Shown here piece after piece: positions 1 to 8,182 of a DNA stretch of 33,048 nucleotides (positions are counted from its first letter, which is position 1; each line of letters opens with the position of its first letter). Location of the stretch: positions 1 to 33,048 of the forward strand of contig SFLN01000006.1 of assembly GCA_004554555.1 (NCBI GenBank), in the 5' to 3' direction. The position numbers and the translations under genes are program-made. The DNA comes from [Eubacterium] saphenum. Lineage in GTDB: Bacteria > Bacillota > Clostridia > Oscillospirales > Ruminococcaceae. Under the pieces are notes generated by a model. It ran no database searches and had not been told where the DNA came from. It saw nothing but the letters and a program-made list of their open reading frames with translations.

Positions 1-151
1 CTTTTGCAATCAGAAATTCAAGCGCGATATCGGTAAGCGGCACAAGCAGCAGCGGAAGCGTTGCCAACGCCCATTGTCTGCGCTTGGTGAAGAAAAATGT
101 TGCGATGATAAGTATGAAAAATCCTGCAATTACGGCACACTCGATGCCCAT
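1..151 (-). CDS. Small membrane protein, partial (C-terminus beyond window edge)
   Basis: An open frame starts at the ATG at 151 and runs off the left edge after 50 codons. It is preceded by a good ribosome binding site (AGGTGA, about 5 nt upstream). The visible part has two hydrophobic stretches, roughly residues 5-20 and 29-48, split by a basic TKRRQ segment, so it looks like a multi-pass membrane protein. It starts 36 nt downstream of the stop of the DUF4358 lipoprotein gene on the same strand, so the two are probably co-transcribed. I do not recognise the family and no function is assigned. The coding call rests on the start, the binding site and the uninterrupted frame. Confidence 0.6.
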   Translation of the reverse strand, partial: MGIECAVIAGFFILIIATFFFTKRRQWALATLPLLLVPLTDIALEFLIAK

Positions 152-187
152 AAGCTCACCTCTTCTTTCGATTTGGTTTCTATCGAT

Positions 188-673
188 TTATTTGAGGATT
201 TCCGCCGCCTTTGTGTTGTCAGCGCAAATCGCGTAGCAAACGGTGCTGCCGTTTACATTGACGAAGCTGTTGTCGATTTTATACATCTCGTCGGGCTTGT
301 AGTCCGAGTAGGTCTTTTTCTGCGCCTCAATTCTCTTTTCAACAGCCGTCTTGATTTTAGCGGCAGTATCCGCGTCCTTTGCCACGAAAACGCCGAATTC
401 ATCGGGCATTGCCGCCGAGCCGCAAATGTAAACGGAATATTCCTTAACCTCGTCCTCGGCGATACCGAAGTAAATATCGAGCTTATCCGCGGTCACCTCA
501 ACCATTGAAGGGAATTCAACCGCGCCGAGCAGCTTTTCAGCCTTCTCTTTTGCGGAAAGCGTTGTCTGAGAAACGCTGCTTGTTGAAGCCGAAGAGCCGC
601 CGTTTGATGAACCGCAGCCGCAAAGTCCGCAGACGAGCGCCGCTGTAATTACCGATAACAAAATCTTTTTCAT
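188..673 (-). CDS. DUF4358-family lipoprotein
   Basis: This is a 161-aa predicted lipoprotein. A short basic N-terminus and hydrophobic core lead to the lipobox LCGC, with the acylated cysteine at residue 20. A Gly/Ser-rich linker follows. The globular part (about residues 40-161) fits the DUF4358 family of exported Clostridia proteins of unknown function; this is a pattern-based assignment. An AGGAG-type ribosome binding site precedes the ATG. The gene begins 19 nt after the stop of the SGNH hydrolase gene and is followed by a membrane protein gene, so the three look like one envelope operon. DUF4358 proteins are often seen near SGNH or acyltransferase genes, which hints at envelope polymer modification, but nothing here proves that. 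Confidence 0.75.
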   Translation of the reverse strand: MKKILLSVITAALVCGLCGCGSSNGGSSASTSSVSQTTLSAKEKAEKLLGAVEFPSMVEVTADKLDIYFGIAEDEVKEYSVYICGSAAMPDEFGVFVAKDADTAAKIKTAVEKRIEAQKKTYSDYKPDEMYKIDNSFVNVNGSTVCYAICADNTKAAEILK

Positions 674-692
674 AGTATTTCTCCTATTCTTT

Positions 693-1613
693 TTACATTA
701 TTTTTTGTAATTCCGACAGAAGAACCGCGTAGGTTCTCCCTTTAAAGTGCATACCGTCAACCTCGGCGTAATCGTCGAGGAAATAGCCGTCCTCGTCGCT
801 TATGAGGGTGTACAGGTCGCAGTATTTGAGCCCAAGCTCCGAGCACATACTCTTGATGTACTTGTTAACCTCGCGCACCTCGCTGTTGTCGATATTCGGG
901 TAATCGTTCTTGCGCGCGGTCGGCGTAATTGAGATGCAGCAGATTTCCGCGTTCGGGCAAGCTCCCATCAGCCTGCTCACCAGCTCGCGGTAGCTCTCCT
1001 CAAGACTGCTGTGGTCGGTTCCCGCCATCGCATTGCTGCCGAGCATAATGAAAATGCGTTTCGGCTGCTTTTGCTGCGCGTATTCGACAGCGGTCACGCC
1101 CTTGTCGTCAAGCACCGAGGTGTACGCCTTGTACGGTGTTAAGCCGACAGCCGCCGCAACCTGCGACATTTCAAGATAACCCGGGTAGAGGTAAAATCCC
1201 GTAAAAATGCTGTCGCCGATGAACAAATCGTCCGCGAAGAACGACAGGTCGAAATTCTCCGAAGGCGTATCTCCGGGAACAAAGGTCGTGCTTGAACTGC
1301 TCTCCGAGCTTGACTGCGTGGAACTCTCGGTGCTTTCGGTGCTCGTGAAAACAACGTCCGTGGAGCTGCTTGATTCGGTTATCGAGCTGCTTGTTGACGA
1401 GGAAACGCTCGATGAAACGGAGCTTGATGATTCAATCAAAGGATAGCTTGTTGACGAGGATTTTTGCGAGTCGTCGGTGACGTTTGAAAACAGAACGATG
1501 AAAACGCCCGTGCAAAGCCCCAAAAGCACGATTATCATCAGTATGTACATCACGATAATCGAGCGCGGGATTTTTGGCATCGGATTTTTCCTTCTGTTAT
1601 TTGGATTTGACAT
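693..1613 (-). CDS. Membrane-anchored SGNH/GDSL-type hydrolase
   Basis: The 306-aa protein has a basic cytoplasmic N-terminus, one transmembrane helix (about residues 18-43), a long Ser/Thr-rich low-complexity linker (about 50-112) and an extracytoplasmic SGNH hydrolase domain (about 120-306). Catalytic signatures are visible: GDS with Ser135, the LGSNAM block with Asn194, and DGMH with Asp286 and His289, completing a Ser-Asp-His triad. Members are esterases or O-acetyl transferases/deacetylases on glycans; the substrate cannot be read here. An in-frame ATG lies at 1634, but the ATG at 1613 follows GGAGG closely and was chosen. It heads a probable operon with the DUF4358 lipoprotein and has its own sigma-A-like promoter. 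The Ser-rich linker probably spans the cell wall. Confidence 0.82.
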   Translation of the reverse strand: MSNPNNRRKNPMPKIPRSIIVMYILMIIVLLGLCTGVFIVLFSNVTDDSQKSSSTSYPLIESSSSVSSSVSSSTSSSITESSSSTDVVFTSTESTESSTQSSSESSSSTTFVPGDTPSENFDLSFFADDLFIGDSIFTGFYLYPGYLEMSQVAAAVGLTPYKAYTSVLDDKGVTAVEYAQQKQPKRIFIMLGSNAMAGTDHSSLEESYRELVSRLMGACPNAEICCISITPTARKNDYPNIDNSEVREVNKYIKSMCSELGLKYCDLYTLISDEDGYFLDDYAEVDGMHFKGRTYAVLLSELQKIM

Positions 1614-1648
1614 TTTCCTCCAATTTCCCCCCATTATTTAATATTCAT

Positions 1649-1677
1649 ATTGTAACATATTCTTGCCGAAAAATCAA
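1649..1677 (-). promoter_or_regulatory. Sigma-A-type promoter for the SGNH hydrolase operon
   Basis: On the minus strand, TTGATT (-35) and TACAAT (-10) are separated by 17 nt. They lie 36-64 nt upstream of the chosen SGNH start, in an AT-rich gap between this gene and the TIGR03936 gene. Motif-based call. Confidence 0.6.
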
Positions 1678-1725
1678 GCAATTTTACTAAAAAATTTATT
1701 ACATTTTTATTACAAATACCCGAAA

Positions 1726-2355
1726 TTATCGGAAATCCTCGCCGTTCCCCGCGAAAATTCTCGTTCTGGTGATTTTCAGCCGCGGTATTTTCTCACCCGA
1801 GAACTTTTCATACGCTTCAAAAAGCAGCGCGGGATTTAAATTAAACTCGTTTCCCGCAGGCAGCCGAACCGTGATTTTATCGCCGATTTCGAGCTTTTTG
1901 ATGTTCGGCTTGAGGTCGATTTCGGACACGCCCTTTTTCGTCTTTTTCTCAACGAGAATTTTCTCGCTTTGTGCAAATTCCGCAAATTTCTCACGGGAAA
2001 GCTCGGCTTCGATTTCGTATTCTGCTTCAACAATGTCGGTGTTTTTCATCACTGGCACGGCGGTTTCGATTATCCGCAAATCGAGCGGGAGCGAAGCGTT
2101 GAGCCGCGCGGTGACCTCTTCGGGCGAAATATCCTCGGTTAAGCGAAAATCCGCAGCCTCCCGCAAGCCCTCCTGCCCGAGCGACAGCGGCAGCATAAAC
2201 TGAATGTACAAATGCGGGTTGAAGCCCTCGGTGTACCACACGGGGAGCTTCGATTTTATAATCGCGCGCTGAAAAACACGGTACAAATCAAGGTGCGAGA
2301 TATATTTTGCGCGGTCGGTTTTGCTGAAAAACACGCGCGTGTTTACGTTTGGCAT
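1726..2355 (-). CDS. TIGR03936-family (DUF2344) radical-SAM-associated protein
   Basis: This 209-aa protein has the hallmark opening of the DUF2344/TIGR03936 family: FSKTDRAKYISHLDLYRVFQRA, then a PVWYTEGFNPH segment. The family has no firmly established biochemical role. It is nearly always encoded beside, or fused to, the TIGR03960 radical SAM protein, and in many Firmicutes the pair lies upstream of RNase E/G and ribosomal protein L21. Here it starts 11 nt after the TIGR03960 stop with an AGGTGA ribosome binding site, so it is co-translated with its usual partner. The RNase G/rplU genes usually found downstream are absent; an unrelated SGNH hydrolase with its own promoter follows instead. 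Family confidence is high, function unknown. Confidence 0.88.
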   Translation of the reverse strand: MPNVNTRVFFSKTDRAKYISHLDLYRVFQRAIIKSKLPVWYTEGFNPHLYIQFMLPLSLGQEGLREAADFRLTEDISPEEVTARLNASLPLDLRIIETAVPVMKNTDIVEAEYEIEAELSREKFAEFAQSEKILVEKKTKKGVSEIDLKPNIKKLEIGDKITVRLPAGNEFNLNPALLFEAYEKFSGEKIPRLKITRTRIFAGNGEDFR

Positions 2356-2366
2356 TTCGCTTCACC

Positions 2367-4226
2367 TCAAATCTTTTTGCAGCAGTCGCCGCCGATATTT
2401 CTGATTACACCGCAGTTTGAGCATTTTTCACGGCAGTTCGGCGTGGTCAGTTCAGCGTGCGCGCGCTTGTTCTCCTCAACGAAAAAGTCGTGCGAAACCA
2501 GCATATTTATGTGGCTCCACGGCGCGATTTCCTCGTAGGAACGCGTTCTGTTCGCGTAAAACTCCATCGAAAGCCCGCACTCCGCGAACGCTTCTTTCCA
2601 CTTGTCGAAATCAAAATACTCGTCCCAGCCGTCCAGCACGCAGCCCTTTTTCCACGCGAGATAAATCGCTTTTCCGACGCGCCTGTCGCCTCTTGCGAGA
2701 ACCGCTTCCAGCAGCGACACGTCATATTTCGACCACGAAATGTTGATTTTCTTGTCAACGCAGACCTCGGTTATCAGCTTTTGCTTGCGCTTGATTTCGG
2801 TTTCGCTTGCCTGCGGCTCAAACTCAAACGGCGTGAACGGCTTCGGAATAAACGTTGACAGCGAAATCGACACGCTCGGCGATTTGCCTTTTTTGCGGTT
2901 GGGGTTTTGGTAAAACTCGTCGATAACCGCCTTTGCAAGCGCGTAAATCCCGCGGATATCATCGTCGGTTTCGGTGGGAAGACCGAGCATAAAGTACAGC
3001 TTAATCGACGTGTAGCCGCCCTCAAAGGCGATTTTCGCGCTGCTTAAAACATCGCTTTCCTTGATGTTTTTGTTGATAACATCGCGCAGACGCTGCGTAC
3101 CCGCTTCGGGCGCAAAGGTAAGACCGCTCTTGCGAACCGCCGAGATTTCCTCGAAGATTTTCTCGCTGAAACGGTCAACGCGCAGTGACGGGAGCGACAG
3201 GTTTATGCGGTTTTTCGAGGTGTAAGCCGTGAGCGTTTCGAGCAGCCCCTCGATGTCCGAGAAGTCGCTTGTAGAAAGGGACGAGAGCGATACCTCATCG
3301 TAGCCCGTGTTCTCGCAGAGCGCTTTTGTTTGACTGAGAACCGTTTCGGTTTTTTTCTCGCGGAACGGTCGGTAGATGAACCCTGCCTGGCAGAAGCGGC
3401 AGCCGCGAATACACCCGCGAAGCACCTCGACAACAGCGCGGTTGTGGACGATATCGGTGAACGGAACGACAAAATTCTCCGGTGAATAAACGCTGTCAAA
3501 GTCCTTGATAACGCGCTTTTTCACCTGTTCGGGCGCGGGACTTTTCGCCGTGATTTTCTGCACGGTGCCGTCCTCGTTGTAGGAAACTTCGTACATTGAC
3601 GGAACGTAAATTCCCTCAATTTGAGCGGCTTTTTCGAGAAACTCAGCCTTTGTCGCGCCGTTTTTCTTGCACTCCTCCATAAGCCGCATCAGCTCAAGGT
3701 TCATCTCCTCGCCCTCGCCGACTGCAAACAAATCAAAGAAGTCACAAAGCGGCTCGGCGTTGCACACGCACGGTCCGCCGCCTATTATAATAGGTGTAAG
3801 CGCGGTGCGTTCGCTTGCGAGAACGGGAACTCCCGCCAAATCCAGCATTTCGAGGATTGTCGTGTAGCAAAGCTCGTACTGTATCGTAAAGCCGATAAAG
3901 TCGAAATCCTTGATAGGGTCAAGGCTTTCCAGCGCGTAGAGCGGTATCCCGCGCTTACGCATTTGCTGTTCCATATCGGGAAGCGGCATAAAAACGCGCT
4001 CGCACCAGTAATTCGGAACGCGGTTTTTCAGCCCGTAGAGGATTTTCATTCCGAGGTGCGACATACCGATTTCGTAGGTGTCGGGGAAGCAGAACGCAAA
4101 CCTCACGTCCACGTTTTCCTTGTCCTTGTAGACGCTTCCGCTTTCGCCGCCGATATAGCGCGACGGCTTTTGCACATCAAGCAGGAACTCGTCCAGCTTT
4201 TTCATCATTTCATCGTTTCTGTACAT
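2367..4226 (-). CDS. TIGR03960-family B12-binding-domain radical SAM protein
   Basis: This 619-aa protein has an N-terminal Rossmann-like region resembling a cobalamin-binding domain (roughly residues 35-185). A radical SAM core follows, with the CxxxCxxC iron-sulfur motif at Cys272, Cys276 and Cys279 (RGCIRGCRFCQAG). A cysteine cluster near the C-terminus (CREKCSNCG) could bind metal or a further cluster. The order B12-type domain, then radical SAM, with the TIGR03936 gene next to it, is diagnostic of the TIGR03960 family, whose reaction is not established; an RNA or ribosome modification role is often suspected. The ATG is 1 nt from the spoIIIE stop, with AAGGA just upstream, so translation is probably coupled. 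Length is normal for the family. Confidence 0.9.
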   Translation of the reverse strand: MYRNDEMMKKLDEFLLDVQKPSRYIGGESGSVYKDKENVDVRFAFCFPDTYEIGMSHLGMKILYGLKNRVPNYWCERVFMPLPDMEQQMRKRGIPLYALESLDPIKDFDFIGFTIQYELCYTTILEMLDLAGVPVLASERTALTPIIIGGGPCVCNAEPLCDFFDLFAVGEGEEMNLELMRLMEECKKNGATKAEFLEKAAQIEGIYVPSMYEVSYNEDGTVQKITAKSPAPEQVKKRVIKDFDSVYSPENFVVPFTDIVHNRAVVEVLRGCIRGCRFCQAGFIYRPFREKKTETVLSQTKALCENTGYDEVSLSSLSTSDFSDIEGLLETLTAYTSKNRINLSLPSLRVDRFSEKIFEEISAVRKSGLTFAPEAGTQRLRDVINKNIKESDVLSSAKIAFEGGYTSIKLYFMLGLPTETDDDIRGIYALAKAVIDEFYQNPNRKKGKSPSVSISLSTFIPKPFTPFEFEPQASETEIKRKQKLITEVCVDKKINISWSKYDVSLLEAVLARGDRRVGKAIYLAWKKGCVLDGWDEYFDFDKWKEAFAECGLSMEFYANRTRSYEEIAPWSHINMLVSHDFFVEENKRAHAELTTPNCREKCSNCGVIRNIGGDCCKKI

Positions 4227-4227
4227 T

Positions 4228-7080
4228 TCAATTCCTTAATTTTCTCTCGTACCATTCCTGTTTGGTCATCAGCACCGCGCGCGGCTTGCTGCCCTCGAAC
4301 GGTCCGACAATTCCCATTTTCTCCATCGTGTCGATTAACCGCGCGGCTCTGCCGTAACCGAGCTTCAAGTGCCGCTGAAGGGCAGAGGTGCTGGCTTGTC
4401 CGGCGGTCACGACAAACTCAATCGCGTCGTTCAGCTTTTCGTCCGCGTCATCGCCGTCAACATCATCTGCGGGCGCGGATTTATCGTTATTTGAAACAAT
4501 CTCGGTCTGGCGCTCGATTTCGGCAATAATGCTCTCATCGTACTCCGCGCTGAACGTTTGCTTGATGAACTCGACAACACGTTCCACTTCATCATCGGAA
4601 ACGTAGCAGCCCTGAAGTCTTATCGGCTTCGGCGAACCGACCGGCATATACAGCATATCGCCGTTTCCGAGCAGCTTTTCCGCGCCGGACGCGTCCAGAA
4701 TAACGCGGCTGTCCACCTGCGAAGCAACCATCAGCGCAATTCTTGACGGAATGTTGCCCTTAATCAAGCCCGTGACAACCTGTACCGTGGGCTTTTGCGT
4801 TGCGATAACGAGGTGCATACCCGCGGCTCTTGCCTTCTGCGCGAGGCGGACAATGCTGTCCTCAACGTCCTTCGGCGACGCCATCATCAAATCGGCAAGC
4901 TCGTCGATGAAAATGACAATTCTCGGCATAAGCTCGCTGTCAATAACGCCTTTTTCCACCAGCTCATTAAAGCCGTCGATATTTCTCACGTTGTTCTCGG
5001 AGAAGAGCGTGTAGCGGTTCTCCATCTCGGTTACCGCCCACGCGAGCGCGCCCGCAGCCTTTTTCGGGTCGGTGACAACCGGTATCAGCAGGTGCGGGAT
5101 ACCGTTGTACATCATAAACTCGACCTGCTTCGGGTCAACCATTATCAGGCGCACGTCCGAGGGCGTGGATTTCATCAGAATGCTCATGATGATTGAGTTC
5201 ACGCAGACGGATTTACCCGAGCCTGTCGTTCCCGCAATCAGCAAGTGCGGCATTTTCGACACGTTGCAGCGCACCGTTTCGCCGCTGATATCCTTTCCGA
5301 GAACGCTGTCGAGCTTGTTCGGGAAGGTCTTTTTGAAGTTCTCGTTATCGACAAGTTCTCGGAAAAAGACGGTTTCCTTGACCTTGTTCGGGATTTCGAT
5401 ACCCACGGCTGCCTTGTCGGGAACGGGCGCAATTCTTACTCCCGAAACCGCGAGGTTAAGCGCAACGTCATCGGCAAGCGCGGTGATTTTCGAGATTTTC
5501 ACGCCGGGCGCAAGCTGAAGCTCATAGCGCGTTACGGAAGGGCCTCTTGAAGCGCCGAGGAACGTTGTGGAAACGCCGAAGCTCTTGAGCGTTTCAACCA
5601 GCTTTTGCGCGTTGGAATGGATTTCGTTCTCGATATCATCTGGCTTCGCTGGCTTTTTCACCTCGTTGAGAAGCGACATCGGCGGCAAGGTGTACACGTC
5701 CGAGAGCGTGAGCTGTTTCTCGCGATTTTCGCGGACGGGCTGCTGAACGACGGGCTTTTGCGGCTCGGGCTGTTTAACAGGCTCGGCTTCGTCAACGATA
5801 TCGTCCAAATCAAACGGCAGCTCGCCCTCGTCAACCTCGGAAATGCTGTCAACATCGAGATTATTCTGCGCAGAAACCGGCTTTTCAACCCGCGTTACAT
5901 CAACTCTCGGCTTTTTCAAATCATCGGAGTACACGATATTTTCACGCGGCGCGTCCACGATTTTCGACACGCGCGCAGGACCTTTTTCCGCATTGAGCTT
6001 GTCCAGAGCCTCGACAATCGGCACCAAATCCGCGTCATTGTCCACGAAACGCTCGGGGTCGGGCTGCTCGGGCTCACGCATAATCGGGTGCTTTTTCTCC
6101 ATATATTTTTTCAGCGCCTCGTGATAGTCGCGCGAGTCTTGGCGCTGTTCTTCGAGAATTTTTGTGTTGTCGCGCTCGGGCGGCAGCTTCACGGGCGGCG
6201 CTTTTTCGGGCTTCGGCGCGGTTTTCTCGGGCGCGCTCGTTTTCCCGACGCTTGCCAAAACGTCCCTCATATCATCAAGCTGCGCACGTTTTTTCGCGTC
6301 CTTCTGCAAGTCGCGCTCAATTTTATTTGTCGTCTGAACAGCGGCGCGCTTTCGTTCCTTTTCCTCATCGTGAATACGGCGGTACTCCTGATTAAGCACC
6401 GCAGACTGTTCGCGGCGGCGCTCGATACCCTGCGCGGTTTTCGTACCCGCTTTCTTCACACCCTTGCCGATTTTCCCGAAAATCTCGTTCAGCGGCATAT
6501 CAATCATCAGCAAAACGCACACAAGCATTATTATCACGATGATGATACCCGCGCCGAGCTGCCCGAGAAACAGCAGCGGTACTCCCAAAAACAGCGCGAA
6601 AAATCCGCCGCCCGCGAAGTTTATTCCGTTTTGGTACAGCTTTACGACAACATCGCCGAAATTCTCTCCGTTAACCTTGCCGGTGATGAAAATTTCAAAC
6701 GCGGCGCAAAGTATCAGTTGAGCAAAAACGAATTTTCCCACAGTGAACGCAACGTTCGGGCGGTTTGACGAAATGAGAATTGCAAGCGTTATCATAAGCG
6801 GGCCGACGGTGTACGCGGGAATGCCGAAAAGACCGTGCATTACGTCGTGGAGCGCGCGCCAGCCCTCGCTGCCGGGGATAATCGCAATAAGCGTGAACAC
6901 AACGCCCACCGCCAGCAAAACCACCGACGCGATTTTCCGCTTTTTCATACTTTTTTTCAGCGCTTCCTCGCGCAGACGCTGTTCTTCAAGCGCCTTTTTG
7001 GAACGCGCCGCTGACGTAGATTTGGATTTGGTTTTCCCCGTAGAGCCCGCTGTGCGAGAGCCCGATTTTTTCTCTGCCAT
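4228..7080 (-). CDS. spoIIIE: DNA translocase FtsK/SpoIIIE
   Basis: This is a 950-aa septal DNA pump. The first 50 residues are Lys/Ser/Arg rich. Four or so transmembrane helices follow (about 50-205), then a charged, Pro-rich linker of about 280 residues. The motor domain has Walker A GTTGSGKS near residue 616 and a Walker B segment (IVIFIDELADLM) near 723. A C-terminal gamma winged-helix domain (about 885-950) contains ALQRHLKLGYGRAARLID, the part that reads KOPS/SRS polarity sequences in this family. In a sporulating organism it moves the chromosome into the forespore; it may also serve in vegetative division. It lies 33 nt downstream of uppP and 1 nt from the radical SAM gene, in the operon that starts at tepA. 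An ATG with GGGGTGA upstream supports the start. The choice between the names ftsK and spoIIIE is by sporulation context. Confidence 0.93.
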   Translation of the reverse strand: MAEKKSGSRTAGSTGKTKSKSTSAARSKKALEEQRLREEALKKSMKKRKIASVVLLAVGVVFTLIAIIPGSEGWRALHDVMHGLFGIPAYTVGPLMITLAILISSNRPNVAFTVGKFVFAQLILCAAFEIFITGKVNGENFGDVVVKLYQNGINFAGGGFFALFLGVPLLFLGQLGAGIIIVIIMLVCVLLMIDMPLNEIFGKIGKGVKKAGTKTAQGIERRREQSAVLNQEYRRIHDEEKERKRAAVQTTNKIERDLQKDAKKRAQLDDMRDVLASVGKTSAPEKTAPKPEKAPPVKLPPERDNTKILEEQRQDSRDYHEALKKYMEKKHPIMREPEQPDPERFVDNDADLVPIVEALDKLNAEKGPARVSKIVDAPRENIVYSDDLKKPRVDVTRVEKPVSAQNNLDVDSISEVDEGELPFDLDDIVDEAEPVKQPEPQKPVVQQPVRENREKQLTLSDVYTLPPMSLLNEVKKPAKPDDIENEIHSNAQKLVETLKSFGVSTTFLGASRGPSVTRYELQLAPGVKISKITALADDVALNLAVSGVRIAPVPDKAAVGIEIPNKVKETVFFRELVDNENFKKTFPNKLDSVLGKDISGETVRCNVSKMPHLLIAGTTGSGKSVCVNSIIMSILMKSTPSDVRLIMVDPKQVEFMMYNGIPHLLIPVVTDPKKAAGALAWAVTEMENRYTLFSENNVRNIDGFNELVEKGVIDSELMPRIVIFIDELADLMMASPKDVEDSIVRLAQKARAAGMHLVIATQKPTVQVVTGLIKGNIPSRIALMVASQVDSRVILDASGAEKLLGNGDMLYMPVGSPKPIRLQGCYVSDDEVERVVEFIKQTFSAEYDESIIAEIERQTEIVSNNDKSAPADDVDGDDADEKLNDAIEFVVTAGQASTSALQRHLKLGYGRAARLIDTMEKMGIVGPFEGSKPRAVLMTKQEWYERKLRN

Positions 7081-7113
7081 TTCTTCACCCCAAAGTTATG
7101 TAATCTGTTTAAA

Positions 7114-7983
7114 TTATCCTGCGAAAAGGGAAGCGAGCGTGTTTCCCGTAACGTTTTCCCAGATACCGCCCGCAAGGCAGGCTGCGCCGATTATCGCGGT
7201 GTAGACGCCGAAAATCTTGAAGCGGTCCTTTTCGAGCAGCCATTTCACCAGCTTTATCGCCAAAAATCCGACAACCGCCGCGATGAAAAATCCAACGCCG
7301 AGCGCAAGCCAGTCGAGCTGCATATCCGACTTCAACGCCTCGCCGATTTCAAGCACGCTTCCGCCGAGGATTGCGGGAATACCGAGGATAAACGCGAACG
7401 TCACCGCCGTGTTTTTCTCAAGACCGCAGAAAAGTCCCGCAGCTGTTGTTGAACCGGAGCGCGAAACTCCCGGGAACAGCGCCACGCACTGGAAAAGTCC
7501 CACGATAACGCCGTCCTTTACGGTCATCTGCTCGCCCGTTTTCACGCCGCCGCAGCGGTCGGACATAAACAAAAGCATTGCCGTGAACAGGAACGCCGCG
7601 CCCTCGAAAATGATATCTCCGTCGCCCTGACGCGCGGTGAAAAAGTCCTTGAAAAGGTAAGCGGGGATTAAAATCAGCGTCGCGATGATAACCATTATCA
7701 TCATTCTGCGGTTTGCGTTCATCTTTTTCCACGAGAATTTTCCCGTGAAGATATCGCGAAACATCAGGAAAAATTCCTTAATCATACCCCAGATTGTCTT
7801 GCGAAACGCAATGCAAACCGCCGCGAGCGTTCCCAAGTGGAGCACGATGGACAAAATCAGCGCCGCTTCGCCGTTCACGCCCGTTATGTGCTGGACAACC
7901 GAGAGATGTCCCGAGCTTGACACGGGAAGAAACTCCGTAAGTCCCTGCACAATCGCCTGTACTATCACCGTAATGTAATCCAT
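7114..7983 (-). CDS. uppP: Undecaprenyl-diphosphatase UppP (BacA)
   Basis: This 289-aa polytopic membrane protein belongs to the BacA/UppP family, which dephosphorylates undecaprenyl pyrophosphate to recycle the lipid carrier for peptidoglycan and other wall polymers. The first family signature, GLTEFLPVSSSGH, sits at residues 14-26 with Glu17. The second, FPGVSRSGST, lies in the middle of the protein. About seven or eight hydrophobic helices are visible. AAAGGTAC precedes the ATG. The gene lies between a 45-aa ORF and spoIIIE on the same strand. Having uppP between tepA and spoIIIE differs from the Bacillus subtilis arrangement. Overexpression of the family gives bacitracin resistance, but its normal role is housekeeping. 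Confidence 0.95.
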   Translation of the reverse strand: MDYITVIVQAIVQGLTEFLPVSSSGHLSVVQHITGVNGEAALILSIVLHLGTLAAVCIAFRKTIWGMIKEFFLMFRDIFTGKFSWKKMNANRRMMIMVIIATLILIPAYLFKDFFTARQGDGDIIFEGAAFLFTAMLLFMSDRCGGVKTGEQMTVKDGVIVGLFQCVALFPGVSRSGSTTAAGLFCGLEKNTAVTFAFILGIPAILGGSVLEIGEALKSDMQLDWLALGVGFFIAAVVGFLAIKLVKWLLEKDRFKIFGVYTAIIGAACLAGGIWENVTGNTLASLFAG

Positions 7984-8006
7984 AATATGTACCTTTCAAT
8001 TCGCGT

Positions 8007-8032
8007 CCGTTCCCCGTCAAACAGGGGAGCGG
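8007..8032 (-). other. Stem-loop between the 45-aa ORF and uppP
   Basis: An inverted repeat of about 8 bp with one internal mismatch (CCG-TCCCC against GGGGA-CGG) and a 7-nt loop lies in the 61-nt gap upstream of uppP. On the minus strand it has no T-run after it, so it is not a convincing terminator for that operon. It could be a processing or mRNA-stability element. Confidence 0.35.
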
Positions 8033-8044
8033 ATTTTATTTCTG

Positions 8045-8182
8045 TCAGTTTCCGATAAACCAAAGCCGCATTGTATCAGCCGCGATAACTCTTTTCACAA
8101 ATTCTTTTTCCTCGTCAACAGCGGGCGCGGGTCCTTCGGGGAGAGCCGAGAACGCGCCGTCAAGCCTCTCAAACGGTATCAT
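8045..8182 (-). CDS. Small 45-aa ORF coupled to tepA
   Basis: A 45-codon frame opens at an ATG that overlaps the tepA stop (shared ATGA). GGGGTGA lies 6 nt upstream, inside the tepA end. The peptide begins MIPFERLDG, has an acidic, Pro-rich middle and ends DTMRLWFIGN. It has no signal peptide or transmembrane helix. In Bacillus subtilis a small gene (ylzJ) sits between tepA and spoIIIE, and this ORF holds the same position. I cannot show that the sequences are homologous, and this product is shorter than the roughly 70 aa usual for YlzJ. Translational coupling makes expression likely; function unknown. Confidence 0.6.
   Translation of the reverse strand: MIPFERLDGAFSALPEGPAPAVDEEKEFVKRVIAADTMRLWFIGN

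Noticed and set aside
5605..6768. Long plus-strand open frame (387 codons) opposite spoIIIE
   Set aside because: It lies wholly antisense to the clearly recognisable spoIIIE linker and membrane region, is His/Arg-rich with no family match, and is explained by codon bias of the real gene. The same applies to long antisense frames at 3621-4529, 10209-11300 and 21590-22753.
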